A stretch of 48,797 bases of DNA from Morganella morganii (GTDB taxonomy: Bacteria > Pseudomonadota > Gammaproteobacteria > Enterobacterales > Enterobacteriaceae). The notes under the pieces were generated by a model that saw nothing but the letters and a program-made list of their open reading frames with translations, did no database searches and was not told where the DNA came from. The stretch lies in contig NZ_NRQY01000001.1 of NCBI RefSeq assembly GCF_003996855.1, positions 1 to 48,797 on the forward strand. Direction: 5' to 3'. Every line of letters starts with the position of its first letter. The first letter of the stretch is position 1. This document shows, piece by piece, positions 32,979 to 41,021 of the stretch. Made by a program: the position numbers and the translations under genes.

Positions 32979-33926
32979 TCAGGTTGTCAGCCCGGCACGG
33001 ACGGACTGGGCGGGATCAATATGTGTCATCACACTCAGCACCTGCGGGTCACGGCGGATATTCATTTCAGCCGCAATGGCGATTTCATGCCCCTCTTTAA
33101 CAGTCAGGTTTTCATCGATTTCAATATGAACATCCACCAGCAGATAATCGCCGGACTTACGGGTTTTCAGATCATGAACCCCTTCCACCCCCGGGGTATC
33201 CATCACAGATTGTGTGATTTTTGCGACAGTTTCTTCATCCGCACCGCGATCCATCAAATCCTGAAGGGATTGCAGGGTAAATTTCACGCCCATGCGCAAA
33301 ATAAACAGCCCGACTACCAGCGCCGCAATCGGGTCCAGTATTTTATATCCCATCAGGCTGCCGGTGATACCGATGGCCACCACCAGGGATGATGCCGTAT
33401 CTGAGCGGGCATGCCAGGCGTTGGCTTCCAGCATATTGGATTTCACTTTGCGCGCCACATGCAGCATATAACGGAACAGTCCCTCTTTCGCCAGCAGTGC
33501 CAGCAGCGCCACATACAGCGCCAGCGAGTGAACTTCCGGAATAGTTTCCGGCGACATAATGCGTGAACCCGCTGTCCACAGCATACCGCAGCTGACCACC
33601 AGCAACAGCATACCCAGAACAAGTGACGCTACATTTTCATAGCGGAAATGGCCGTAGGGATGTTCCTCATCCGGCGCTTTGCTGCTGCCGCGGTTGGCAA
33701 TCAGTACCACAAAGTCAGCAATAAGGTCAGACAATGTGTGTATCCCGTCGGAAATCAGGCCCTGTGAGTGTGAGAAAATACCGGCGACTATCTGCCATAC
33801 AGACAGCAGGGTATTCACCCAGACACTGACCCAGGTACTTTTTTTCGCCGCAGCGAATTTTATCTCACGGCTGATATCCGCGCTGTTTTCGGCGGTTTTA
33901 TCCGCCTGTGCAGGTATATTAGACAT
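32979..33926 (-). CDS. Cation diffusion facilitator family metal exporter
   Basis: Inner-membrane metal(II)/proton antiporter of 315 residues: six membrane segments (about residues 30-215) and a C-terminal cytosolic ferredoxin-like domain. The transport-site motifs are His63-xxx-Asp67 (IHTLSD) in segment 2 and His172-xxx-Asp176 (HARSD) in segment 5. HxxxD in segment 2, rather than DxxxD as in FieF, is usual for zinc-preferring members, but the metal cannot be fixed from this. The start is ATG 33926 behind GGAA. A Fur-like site lies about 220 bp upstream, too far to be sure of a link. Confidence 0.9.
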   Translation of the reverse strand: MSNIPAQADKTAENSADISREIKFAAAKKSTWVSVWVNTLLSVWQIVAGIFSHSQGLISDGIHTLSDLIADFVVLIANRGSSKAPDEEHPYGHFRYENVASLVLGMLLLVVSCGMLWTAGSRIMSPETIPEVHSLALYVALLALLAKEGLFRYMLHVARKVKSNMLEANAWHARSDTASSLVVAIGITGSLMGYKILDPIAALVVGLFILRMGVKFTLQSLQDLMDRGADEETVAKITQSVMDTPGVEGVHDLKTRKSGDYLLVDVHIEIDENLTVKEGHEIAIAAEMNIRRDPQVLSVMTHIDPAQSVRAGLTT

Positions 33927-34147
33927 AATTTAATTCCACATTATTTTTGTGGTTAATACACAACAAATAATTGCAGTGAATCGTGATCATTATAGTCCAG
34001 CAAACGGATTAATGCCGTTCTTTCTGAACAGGAAATAAAAAGTTACAGCTAACAGGGTTAGCTCAGAATATTAATTCAGCGTCTGCAGTATGCCACAATA
34101 ATTTTTTTCCGTCTCCAATTTTATGATTTTATTTGATTTTTATAACT

Positions 34148-34166
34148 GAGAATCATTATTCTTATC
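34148..34166. promoter_or_regulatory. Fur-box-like sequence
   Basis: GAGAATCATTATTCTTATC matches 14 of 19 positions of the Fur consensus. It is roughly central between the two divergent genes. Confidence 0.35.
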
Positions 34167-34341
34167 GCTTTTAAAACGACTTCTTTCATTTCCCTCTTCT
34201 GATTAAACAATCATTATTATCTCTAATTTATTTCATTATTTTCTTTACTGCTGATAATAAAAATAAACGATAGTTATTTTCATTTCACAAATTAAATAAG
34301 CTGCCGTCATGATCACAGCACGTCCTGTCATTTTTTGCCAT

Positions 34342-34359
34342 ACTGAAACTGATTTCAGT
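34342..34359. promoter_or_regulatory. Inverted repeat just before the usp gene
   Basis: ACTGAAA-CTGA-TTTCAGT is a perfect 7-bp inverted repeat that ends 5 bp before the AGGAGG-like ribosome-binding site. It could be an operator or a small 5' UTR hairpin. Confidence 0.45.
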
Positions 34360-34373
34360 TAACAGGAGGCTGT

Positions 34374-34811
34374 ATGTACAACACAATTTTGGTTCCGATT
34401 GATATTCTGGAAGATGACCTGACAGACAAAATGCTGCCCCATGTGGAAGCACTGGCAAAAATTGATAATCCGAAGATCCATTTCTTCACCGTGATCCCTA
34501 ACGTGGAAATGTTCTTTGGTGTGGAATACGCCTCAATGCCGGTCAGTATGCGGGAGTCCGGAGAGCGTATTGAGCTGGCACTTGCCGCACTGAAAGAAAT
34601 TATTAAAGGGATTGCCGTGCCGGAAAGTCAGTACACCCTGCACGCGGCTATCGGATCAGCCAAAAATGAAATTCTCGCTTATGCCAAAGACATTAACGCC
34701 GACCTGATCCTGATGGGCTCTCACCGCCCGGGTGCGGCGACATTCCTGCTCGGCTCCACCGCGGCAATGATTGTCCGTCACGCCAAAACCTCAGTGATGG
34801 TTATCCGTTAG
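34374..34811 (+). CDS. Universal stress protein, UspF-like
   Basis: A 145-residue cytosolic protein of one Usp (PF00582) domain, the same length as UspF/UspG. The start ILVPIDILEDDL and the nucleotide-binding block GSHRPGAATFLLGSTAAMIVRH (cut here into GSHRPG and LLGSTAA) fit the ATP-binding Usp class (G-2x-G-9x-G-S/T). UspF proteins affect adhesion and motility in E. coli, and their biochemical role is unclear. It is monocistronic, preceded by ACAGGAGG and a palindrome, and followed by a weak hairpin. Confidence 0.9.
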   Translation: MYNTILVPIDILEDDLTDKMLPHVEALAKIDNPKIHFFTVIPNVEMFFGVEYASMPVSMRESGERIELALAALKEIIKGIAVPESQYTLHAAIGSAKNEILAYAKDINADLILMGSHRPGAATFLLGSTAAMIVRHAKTSVMVIR

Positions 34812-34834
34812 CCCCGTTTGTCTGTAAATTCTGC

Positions 34835-34850
34835 CCCGCAACATTGCGGG
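34835..34850 (+). terminator. Weak hairpin after usp
   Basis: CCCGCA-ACAT-TGCGGG forms a 6-bp stem; only scattered T residues follow. It lies between the convergent usp and psiE genes. Confidence 0.4.
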
Positions 34851-34860
34851 CCATGTTATT

Positions 34861-35262
34861 TCAGCTGCGTTTGAGTTTATCAGTATTTGCCAGATATAAC
34901 GCCACCGTCAGCGCCAGTATTGACAAGGTATGCAGGAATGTCGCATTAGCATCAGAGTGATCGACAATAATTAAACGCACCATCGCCGTAATGCCGATAT
35001 AGATAAAATAGCGCAGCGGAAAATGATAGCCCGACGAAAAATACTTCACAATTAAGGCAATAAATTCAAAATACAGGAAATAGGTCACGATACTGTCTAA
35101 TAACAGATAGGTCGTTTTTTCCTGTGCGGAAAAGAGCAGATTAATCAGTGTCAGTGTTTCCTTTCCCATAAACACAATCAGCAGTACACCTAAAATCAGC
35201 AGCGCAATATTCAGAATCCATTGCAGAGCAGTTGCTATCTGGCGGGATGGATGAAATTCCAT
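34861..35262 (-). CDS. psiE: Phosphate-starvation-inducible membrane protein PsiE
   Basis: A 133-residue inner-membrane protein with four hydrophobic segments. It shares long blocks with E. coli PsiE (136 residues), notably [20 protein letters not shown] (here [19 protein letters not shown]), [20 protein letters not shown] and the end [10 protein letters not shown]. PsiE expression responds to phosphate starvation and CRP in E. coli; its function is unknown. I start at ATG 35262 behind GAGG; an in-frame TTG two codons earlier is less likely. Confidence 0.93.
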   Translation of the reverse strand: MEFHPSRQIATALQWILNIALLILGVLLIVFMGKETLTLINLLFSAQEKTTYLLLDSIVTYFLYFEFIALIVKYFSSGYHFPLRYFIYIGITAMVRLIIVDHSDANATFLHTLSILALTVALYLANTDKLKRS

Positions 35263-35347
35263 AATCAATAGCCTCAGTGACAGACGACAATTACGCCCGT
35301 AAACAGTATGGGTTTAAGTGTACGACGAAATGATGTCAGAACAGAAT

Positions 35348-35374
35348 AAAAAAACACGGCGAATGCCGTGTTTT
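35348..35374 (-). terminator. Terminator of eco
   Basis: On the minus strand AAAACACGGC-ATTC-GCCGTGTTTTTTTATT is a perfect stem with a long T tract, 21 bp past the eco stop codon. Confidence 0.92.
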
Positions 35375-35394
35375 ATGTGTCAGAAATTAACGGA

Positions 35395-35919
35395 TTATTT
35401 TGCCGGAGCATCCAGCAGCTGGTTATCTGTGCTCCAGATACGGTATTTCACATCCACATCTTTCGGTGCGTAAACCACAACCGGCAGGCGGCTGTTGTAA
35501 CGGACAAACGCTTCATCGCCCAGATTCGCACTGATAAATGCCTCATGCTTTTCATTATTGAGGCAGCCCATCATGGTGGACATCGGCCCGGTTAATTCAC
35601 CGGTTTCATAATAGTCATAGCCGAAACCATCAACCGTTTTCTGTGTCAGCGTTCCGCCAAACCACTGACGGTTGCAGTCCGTCATCTGGTTTTTACCGAT
35701 CACCAGCTCGATTTTATACTGCCCTTCATCGGCTTTCGGCTCTACGGCAATCACATGGCGAACCTGACCTGACACGGCCTGCGGGAAATGTTTCAGCTCA
35801 CTCATGCCGTTGTCAGTTTTCACAATCTTCAGCGGCTCCATATCAGCAGTTTTTGCTTCTTCAGCATAAGCGCCTGCGGCAGCAAACATGGCCATAACAG
35901 GAAGAATCAATTTTTTCAT
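35395..35919 (-). CDS. eco: Ecotin, periplasmic serine protease inhibitor
   Basis: Exported dimeric inhibitor of trypsin-like and elastase-like serine proteases. The 174-residue precursor has a signal peptide ending at AYA (about residue 19). The reactive loop STMMGC keeps the P1 Met (residue 116) of ecotin, with the loop disulfide pair Cys82 (TDCN) and Cys119. Other family blocks are YKIELVIGK, GFGYDYYETGELTGP, RYNSRLPVVVYAP and VDVKYRIW. The N-terminal part of the mature protein is about 12 residues longer than in E. coli. The true ATG is at 35919; a TTG one codon upstream is not needed. It has its own terminator. Confidence 0.95.
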   Translation of the reverse strand: MKKLILPVMAMFAAAGAYAEEAKTADMEPLKIVKTDNGMSELKHFPQAVSGQVRHVIAVEPKADEGQYKIELVIGKNQMTDCNRQWFGGTLTQKTVDGFGYDYYETGELTGPMSTMMGCLNNEKHEAFISANLGDEAFVRYNSRLPVVVYAPKDVDVKYRIWSTDNQLLDAPAK

Positions 35920-36242
35920 CAAATAATTACCTTTTATATAAGTACATTTGATTATGAAATCATCTCATAATCTTCATGCTGACTATTAAGAACATTATAA
36001 TAATCTTTAGTTCACCGCCAGACTAAAACACAGAGTATTCTTATAAAGTGGCATATAATATTAAAAAAATCACCATGACCAGTGTGTTAAACCAATAACT
36101 CTGCCGGAATGCCGGCACCCCCATCAATAAATCACGATACATTTATGCCATTCTGATCACGGATATAACGACACAACCCATGCATTCCTGTTTGTGTTTG
36201 TTATACTGAAAAGGCTGTATTCCCCGTCAAACAGGAGGTTCT
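35920..36242. other. Intergenic region between eco and the ydcH-like gene
   Basis: It is AT-rich and carries the divergent promoters. TGCCGG-AATG-CCGGCA (36102-36117) is a perfect small hairpin, and TTATACTG near 36205 is a plausible -10 element for the ydcH-like gene. I see no ORF. Confidence 0.45.
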
Positions 36243-36455
36243 ATGCCACTTGATCAGCAAGCCCTTATAGCACAGCTTAAAGATTCAAATCCTCGTTTTG
36301 CCGCACTGTATCTGAAGCATCATCAGTTAAATAATAAAATTGCCGAGCTTGAAGGCCCTAACGGCGCAGGCTATAACGACAATGTCGTCCGGCTGAAAAA
36401 AGAAAAACTGCACGTTAAAGATGAGATGCAGCGCATTTTAGCGGAGTGTCAGTAG
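36243..36455 (+). CDS. YdcH/DUF465 family small protein
   Basis: A 70-residue cytosolic protein that is almost entirely helical and should form a coiled-coil hairpin (DUF465). Shared with E. coli YdcH are LIAQLKDSNPRFAALYLKH, HQLNNKIAELEG, GAGYNDNVVRLKKEKLHVKD and EMQRIL. Function is unknown. The start follows ACAGGAGG with ideal spacing, and a hairpin lies 15 bp after the stop. Confidence 0.9.
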   Translation: MPLDQQALIAQLKDSNPRFAALYLKHHQLNNKIAELEGPNGAGYNDNVVRLKKEKLHVKDEMQRILAECQ

Positions 36456-36469
36456 TTTCTCCCCTGCCA

Positions 36470-36498
36470 GATAACGCCCTTTCACGGGCGTTATCTTA
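36470..36498 (+). terminator. Terminator-like hairpin after the ydcH-like gene
   Basis: GATAACGCCC-TTTCAC-GGGCGTTATC is a perfect 10-bp stem followed by a short TTAT. Confidence 0.65.
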
Positions 36499-36597
36499 TG
36501 CCACCTTTTCTTTCTCACCATAATCTGACCTGCCGCAATCTATTGCACTTTAAAAGATGCATAATAATTACATCTTTAATATCTGACCGGAGTTATT

Positions 36598-36846
36598 ATG
36601 TCTGAGAAAGCCTCTGTCCATGGCCACGAAGTCATGAATATGATTATTGAAAGCGGAAAAAATTACACCACAGAATCGCTTATCGCGGATATTCACGCCA
36701 CATTCGGCGAAGATACCCGCTTCCATACCTGCTCGGCAGAGAATATGGATGCGAAAGCACTGGTCAGTTTTCTGGCGGCACGCGGGAAATTTATTGGCAG
36801 TGAAGAAGGGTTCAGTACATCGGCTGAGAAAATCTGCAATCACTGA
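36598..36846 (+). CDS. yecH: YecH family protein
   Basis: An 82-residue cytosolic protein matching E. coli YecH (79 residues): VHGHEVMNMIIESGKNY, FHTCSAENMDAKALVSFLAARGKFI and the end STSAEKICNH. The conserved His and Cys residues (HGH, HTCS, ICNH) are the basis for its annotation as a putative metal-binding protein; no function is proven. The ATG follows GGAG. It is convergent with the dinI-like gene across a long-stem hairpin. Confidence 0.92.
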   Translation: MSEKASVHGHEVMNMIIESGKNYTTESLIADIHATFGEDTRFHTCSAENMDAKALVSFLAARGKFIGSEEGFSTSAEKICNH

Positions 36847-36853
36847 GTGGCGT

Positions 36854-36903
36854 AAAAAAACCGCTATCTCCCCTGAAGGCACAAAAACCGGGAGATAGCG
36901 TTT
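36854..36903. terminator. Bidirectional terminator between yecH and dinI-like gene
   Basis: CGCTATCTCCC and GGGAGATAGCG form a perfect 11-bp stem across 17 nt. The minus-strand side is followed by GGTTTTTTT, a strong signal for the dinI-like gene. Confidence 0.8.
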
Positions 36904-36921
36904 CCTGTATCAGGAAGAAAA

Positions 36922-37173
36922 TTATGATGATGCGTTGTCATCATCCATCCAGCTGTCATCTTCCCAGATGGACTGAATAGTATCCATCAGCGACTGTTTA
37001 TCGTCGGGAGATTTCACGCCGGAAATATTAATCGTGGTCTGACTGCTTTGCGCAATACGGAACTGCATATCCGGATATAGCGGCAGGATCCGGTGTTTTA
37101 ACCGAACTTCAAGGGACTGGATAAGATGCGCAGGCACTGCATTTCGTTTATCTAACAGAATTTCAATACGCAT
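36922..37173 (-). CDS. dinI: DinI-family SOS protein
   Basis: An 83-residue cytosolic protein of the DinI family, which binds RecA filaments and tempers the SOS response. Visible are the start MRIEILLDKRNAVPAHLIQSL, cut here to MRIEILLDK, the central TTINISG, and the acidic C-terminal helix DKQSLMDTIQSIWEDD followed by DDDNAS. I start at MRIEIL behind GGAGAG; upstream in-frame codons are not conserved. A LexA box lies 19 bp before the start, so damage induction is expected. It could be a DinI paralogue from an element rather than the chromosomal orthologue. Confidence 0.9.
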   Translation of the reverse strand: MRIEILLDKRNAVPAHLIQSLEVRLKHRILPLYPDMQFRIAQSSQTTINISGVKSPDDKQSLMDTIQSIWEDDSWMDDDNASS

Positions 37174-37191
37174 GATGTTGCTCTCCGTGAA

Positions 37192-37207
37192 CTGTATAGA
37201 TATGCAG
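37192..37207. promoter_or_regulatory. LexA box of the dinI-like gene
   Basis: CTGTATAGATATGCAG fits CTG-N10-CAG with an AT-rich alternating centre, and AACTGTATAGATATGCAGTA matches most of the extended SOS-box consensus. It covers the expected promoter of the minus-strand gene. Confidence 0.85.
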
Positions 37208-37293
37208 TATTTTATTTTTAAATAAAAAGAAAGCAAATTTTAAGCACAGTATTTAAATTTATAGGTTTTTACTGCACGAAAGAGGAGTTTCCG

Positions 37294-37563
37294 ATGGCCG
37301 GCAAACGTATTTTACGGGAAATCAACACCGTTACCCGTATGGTGGAACTGTATGAACAACACCATCCGGCACCGGAAGATACTCCGGAACATTACCGTGA
37401 TCTGCTGGCTTATGCAGTGAAACGGCTGGAAAAATGCCGCTACGGCGAAGACAAACCGGCCTGTAAACAGTGCCCGGTACACTGTTACCAGCCAAAGCCA
37501 CGGGAAGAGATGAAAGTGATTCTGCCATACCGTACAGACACTGCTGGAAGAGGCGCCGCCTGA
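37294..37563 (+). pseudogene. ygbA: Truncated YgbA (NO-stimulated promoter family), fused end
   Basis: The first roughly 76 residues match E. coli YgbA (117 residues): KRILREINTVTRMVELYEQHH, LLAYAVKRLEKCRYGEDKPACKQCPVHCYQPKPREEMK, including the CxxC..C cysteine cluster. After EEMKVI the match stops and the frame runs into 15 unrelated residues (LPYRTDTAGRGAA). The usual C-terminal 40 residues are missing, and the DNA instead continues, in another frame, into an sctL-like end. The start is well formed (GAGGAG, ATG). It may still be translated as a short protein; the C-terminal loss makes function doubtful. Confidence 0.8.
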
Positions 37564-37828
37564 AAACCGCCTGCGGGCAGCGCTGCGCCGGAGCATGAAA
37601 CACATAAACCCCGGTTTTTCCGTGGCGCTGGTTGTACACCCGGATCAGGCCGCGTTTCTGCATCAGTGGCTGTCAGCAGAAGGCACAATAACGCTGCCGG
37701 ACGATATATCGGTTGAGACTGACAACACCCTCCTCCCCGGCGACTGCCTGATCCGCCGGGGCAGGCAGATTATTCATGCCACTCTGGAACACCAGCTTTC
37801 GGTACTGCGGGAAATGTGCCGCGATTAA
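37520..37828 (+). pseudogene. C-terminal remnant of a type III secretion stator protein (SctL/YscL-like)
   Basis: The frame is open from 37520 and reads TVQTLLEEAPPENRLRAALR, then SVALVVHPDQAAFLHQWL, and LPGDCLIRRGRQIIHATLEHQLSVLRE in the last 40 residues. The pattern of an RVHP-like strand, then D..L.PGDCLI.....I.A.LE.QL..L, is the C-terminal signature of the SctL/YscL/FliH stator family. There is no start codon with a usable ribosome-binding site: the ATG at 37595 is preceded by GGAGC with almost no spacing. Everything N-terminal is missing. It overlaps the ygbA remnant's end and, by 4 bp, the end of the convergent cyclase gene. Flagellar FliH is the alternative. Confidence 0.5.
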
Positions 37829-38565
37829 TCCGGCAAAATCGCAAATGACCGGACCGGAAATCCGCCCGCATTATCCGGTTTTGCCACGATATTAAAAATG
37901 ACCGCACCTTTGGCCGGGACTTTATCCAGATTGGTCAGCAGCTCTATCTGATACGCATCCTGATCCAGCACAAAATATTCCGCCAGCAGCGCACTGTTTT
38001 TACGGAAATCCTGCGCCGAATCGGTATCAAACGTTTCATGCCCCACCGCACTTATTCCCCGCTCACGGAACAAAAATTCCAGCGCATCCAGTCCCCAGCC
38101 CGGAATATGGTTGTTGCCTTCCGCATCTTTGTTATCCATCAGTGCCTGCGACGGCCAGCGCTTGCTCCAGTCCGTTCGCAATGCCACAAAACTGCCGCTT
38201 TCAATACGTCCGTGAATCTGTTCAAAAGCCAGCACATCGTCTGCGGATAAAGCAAAATCCGCATCCTGCTGCGCCCGTGCGGACTGATCGATTACCACCA
38301 GCGGCAGTACCAGCTCTTTCAGTTCCAGCTCGTGAACAAAGCGGCGTCCCTCCACAAAATGGCACGGCGCGTCAATATGAGTACCGTACTGCCCGGGGAA
38401 AGCAAACTGCTGGGCAAAAAAGCCGTCGCGGTAATCAAACAGCGTTTTGAACTCCGCCGGATCAAACATGAAAAAGTGCGGTGAATCCGCATTAAATGCG
38501 TGTGTCAGGTCAATCCATTTTTTGGACTTTAACAGATTAATTGCGCCGATTAATGATAATGACAT
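37825..38565 (-). CDS. Cyclase-family metal-dependent hydrolase
   Basis: A 246-residue protein of the cyclase family (PF04199), which includes kynurenine formamidase and isatin hydrolase. The metal site motif is GTHIDAPCHF (HxDxxxH, about residues 60-70), with further conserved residues in IPGWGLDALEFLF and VGHETFDTDS. No signal peptide is visible, so it should be cytosolic. Substrate is unknown. It starts at ATG 38565 behind AGGGGG and is divergent from a small monooxygenase-like gene, which together with the LysR gene may form one small regulated locus. Confidence 0.85.
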   Translation of the reverse strand: MSLSLIGAINLLKSKKWIDLTHAFNADSPHFFMFDPAEFKTLFDYRDGFFAQQFAFPGQYGTHIDAPCHFVEGRRFVHELELKELVLPLVVIDQSARAQQDADFALSADDVLAFEQIHGRIESGSFVALRTDWSKRWPSQALMDNKDAEGNNHIPGWGLDALEFLFRERGISAVGHETFDTDSAQDFRKNSALLAEYFVLDQDAYQIELLTNLDKVPAKGAVIFNIVAKPDNAGGFPVRSFAILPD

Positions 38566-38699
38566 TCTGCCCCCTTAATGTTATACCAGTAGTCGTTGTG
38601 ATTTATGCTCTGGTTATCAGTCAGAATTTACACGGCTTACCGAGGAAGTCATTTGCAGATATTTCATGTTGTTTGTCCGCGCCGGATAAGGAGAACGCG

Positions 38700-38990
38700 A
38701 TGTTAAAAGTGATTGCTGAAGATTTTATGCAGCCGGATGCCGTTGAGATCCTGATGCCGATGTATGAAGAGCTGGTAGCCGCCACCCGCCGTGAGCCGCT
38801 GTGTATCAGTTATGATCTGTTTGTCGATCAGAAAGACCCGGGGCATTTTGTTTTTATCGAAACCTGGCCGGATCAGGCTGCACTGGATGCCCATTGTGCC
38901 AGTGAACACTTCCGCCGCTTGGTACCTGCCATCAATCAGTATCAGCGCGCTGAACCGCGTTTTATCCTGATGGACAGCGCTGTGAAATAA
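38700..38990 (+). CDS. ABM-domain monooxygenase-like protein, copy 1
   Basis: A 96-residue dimeric ferredoxin-like protein of the antibiotic biosynthesis monooxygenase family (like YgiN). Visible are EELVAATRREPLCISYDL, FVFIETWPDQAALDAHCAS and EHFRRLVPAI, which are typical of the family. Members act on quinols or other aromatics, or as heme-degrading enzymes; the substrate is unknown. The start is ATG 38700 behind AAGGAG. It is divergent from the cyclase gene and convergent with the LysR gene, 3 bp apart. Confidence 0.87.
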   Translation: MLKVIAEDFMQPDAVEILMPMYEELVAATRREPLCISYDLFVDQKDPGHFVFIETWPDQAALDAHCASEHFRRLVPAINQYQRAEPRFILMDSAVK

Positions 38991-38993
38991 CAA

Positions 38994-39950
38994 TCAGGGC
39001 GGTATTCCCGCCCAATCTGTTGCTGCTTTCACAGATAGATCCTGTTCGTATTCTTTCTGATATTGCCCCTCCGCACCCAGTTCATCCTGCAAAAACTGTA
39101 AAAAAGCAGAAACTTTTTTCGGCAGATATTCACGATCCGGATAAACAGCATAAATATGATGCAGCGGCAGCGGGTATTCCGGTAACAGCGGGAGCAAACG
39201 CCCGGCGCGGAGATCCGGTGCGGCGATAAACTGCGGCAGCTGACAAATCCCCGTTCCCTGTAATACCGCCTGATGCAGTGCCAGACTGTTGTTGGCACGC
39301 AATGTGCCCTGCGGGGTAAAACGCACCACGTTTCCCCGGTGCAGAAATGTCCATGACTGACCAGCCTGAAAATAATTGTAAAACAAACAATTATGAGATT
39401 TCAGTTCAGTGAGGTTCTGTGGTGTGCCGTGCTCTGACAGATACGCAGGGGACGCGCACAGTACACTGCGGCAGGGCGATAACACCCTGGCAATCAGTGA
39501 AGAATCCTGTAATTCCCCGATCCGGACAGCCAAATCAAACCCTTCCCCGACCAGATCCGTCAGTTTGTCATCAAACACCATTTCCGCATGCAATGACGGC
39601 CAGCGCTGTAAAAAGGCGGGCATAATTTTTGCCAGATGCAGACTGCCGAACACCGCCGGGGCACTGATTTTTAGTATACCGTCAACTTCACGGCTGTAAT
39701 GTGACAACGCATCCTGTCCGTCCAGCACAGCCTGATGGGCTTTTTTCAGATAGGTGTAATAAAGCTGCCCGGCTTCTGTCAGTTGTAAATGGCGCGTGGT
39801 GCGGGTGACCAGCCGGATGCCGGTTTGTGTTTCCAGCGCCGCCAGCTTTTTACTGACCGCCGATTTGGTCATATGCAGATAGTCCGCTGCCTTTGTCAGG
39901 CTTCCCTGCTCAGTAATCGCGATAAATACCGGTAAAAGAGAAAAATCCAT
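38994..39950 (-). CDS. LysR-family transcriptional regulator
   Basis: A 318-residue regulator with an N-terminal winged HTH (SLTKAADYLHMTKSAVSKKLAALE, residues 17-40 region) and a C-terminal periplasmic-binding-type effector domain. It is closest to the DhcR/PgrR-like subgroup that often controls small oxidoreductase or esterase genes. Its targets are probably the nearby ABM/cyclase pair or the divergent small transporter genes to its right, whose start is about 110 bp away. The effector is unknown. Confidence 0.9.
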   Translation of the reverse strand: MDFSLLPVFIAITEQGSLTKAADYLHMTKSAVSKKLAALETQTGIRLVTRTTRHLQLTEAGQLYYTYLKKAHQAVLDGQDALSHYSREVDGILKISAPAVFGSLHLAKIMPAFLQRWPSLHAEMVFDDKLTDLVGEGFDLAVRIGELQDSSLIARVLSPCRSVLCASPAYLSEHGTPQNLTELKSHNCLFYNYFQAGQSWTFLHRGNVVRFTPQGTLRANNSLALHQAVLQGTGICQLPQFIAAPDLRAGRLLPLLPEYPLPLHHIYAVYPDREYLPKKVSAFLQFLQDELGAEGQYQKEYEQDLSVKAATDWAGIPP

Positions 39951-40062
39951 AATGACCCTTTATTATCAACACATGGGAAACTCTGTTTTTCCTTTTATAG
40001 CGCTTATCCCGGATACCGGCAATCTCTATACTTTATTTGTCCGCAATAATGTGAAAATAACA

Positions 40063-40514
40063 ATGAAAAAAGAGATTCTGTTACCGCTGATTGCCTTACT
40101 TTCCGGGGTATTACTCACCCTGATGATTATGAGCAACAGCTATTTATCCACCTTTACCTCCCCGCTGCACGCCTCCTGGCTGACGCACGGTATCGGCGCT
40201 GTTGTTGCCCTGATTATCTGGCTGGCAGTAAAAAATACCTGCCGCAACGCCGCCCCGGCACAAAAATTCCGTTGTGGTGCTATCTCGGCGGGATACCCGG
40301 CGCATTTACCGTGCTGCTGGCGGCGGTCACGGTTAACAGCCCGCTGTCACTCTCCGGCTCTGTTGTTCTGATGCTTGCCGGACAGATAGTCACCGGGCTG
40401 ATTATTGACCACTTCGGTCTGACGGGACTGGCGCGGCGCAAAGTCACCGGCCGCGACGGGCTGACACTGCTGCTGTTATTCAGCGGCTGTATTCTGATCA
40501 TTGCAGGAAAATAA
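40063..40514 (+). pseudogene. YdcZ-type DMT transporter half, frameshifted
   Basis: A small membrane protein of the DMT superfamily (DUF606/YdcZ), starting MKKEILLPLIALLSGVLLTL. After PAQK the frame is lost. Adding one A to the run at 40262-40266 gives KIPLWCYLGGIPGAF and continues to LSGSVVLMLAGQIVTGLIID and the end at 40514, a total of about 150 residues, the normal length. As it stands translation ends at 40371. The next gene is a second, intact half 3 bp later, so the two were probably a heteromeric pair. Confidence 0.83.
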
Positions 40515-40516
40515 TA

Positions 40517-40942
40517 ATGTTACTGTTTTATATTACTATCGCGCTGACAAATGGTATTTGCATTATTTTCAGCCGCAGTATCAACGGCAGATTATCTCAG
40601 GGCAGCAATGCGTTTTATGCTTCACTGGTCAATCATGTCGCCGGATTTATTTTCCTGAGTGTGGTTGTGCTGTTTTACCTGCCGCAGTTCCCCGTCACGC
40701 TGAACAGCATTCCGCTGATTGCATTTACCGGCGGGGTTATCGGTGCCTGTTTCGTGGTGATAAACAGCTATATTCTGCCGCTGCTCGGCGTTACGCTGAC
40801 CACCATTCTGGCTATCTGCGGTCAGGTATTATCCGGTTTTATTATCGATATCATGCAACACGGTTTGCCGTCACACCTGCTGATGCAGATAACCGGCGTG
40901 ATCTTCATTCTGCTGGCTATCGGTGTCCGTTACCGGACATAA
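40517..40942 (+). CDS. YdcZ-type DMT transporter half, intact
   Basis: A 141-residue inner-membrane protein with about five hydrophobic segments of the DMT/DUF606 family: NGICIIFSRSINGRLSQGS, YASLVNHVAGFIFLS, GGVIGACFVVINSYILPLLG, TTILAICGQVLSGFIID. Such proteins often occur as adjacent pairs, which fits the preceding gene. Its start overlaps the upstream end region (TAATAATG) behind AGGAAA, so it is probably translationally coupled to the damaged partner. Substrate is unknown. Confidence 0.85.
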   Translation: MLLFYITIALTNGICIIFSRSINGRLSQGSNAFYASLVNHVAGFIFLSVVVLFYLPQFPVTLNSIPLIAFTGGVIGACFVVINSYILPLLGVTLTTILAICGQVLSGFIIDIMQHGLPSHLLMQITGVIFILLAIGVRYRT

Positions 40943-41021
40943 TTTTTCTTATTTCGTTACTCAGCGAAGTGTTTTCCCGGTGCTTCCGTTATGATTATCC
41001 GGAACGAATAAGGAGATACCT

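Larger units (their letters stand above)
33927..34373. other. AT-rich divergent intergenic region
   Basis: About 450 bp between the CDF exporter and the universal stress gene, with no ORF of note. It holds a Fur-like site and an inverted repeat listed separately, plus long AT stretches. Promoters for both genes must lie here, but I could not single them out. Confidence 0.5.
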
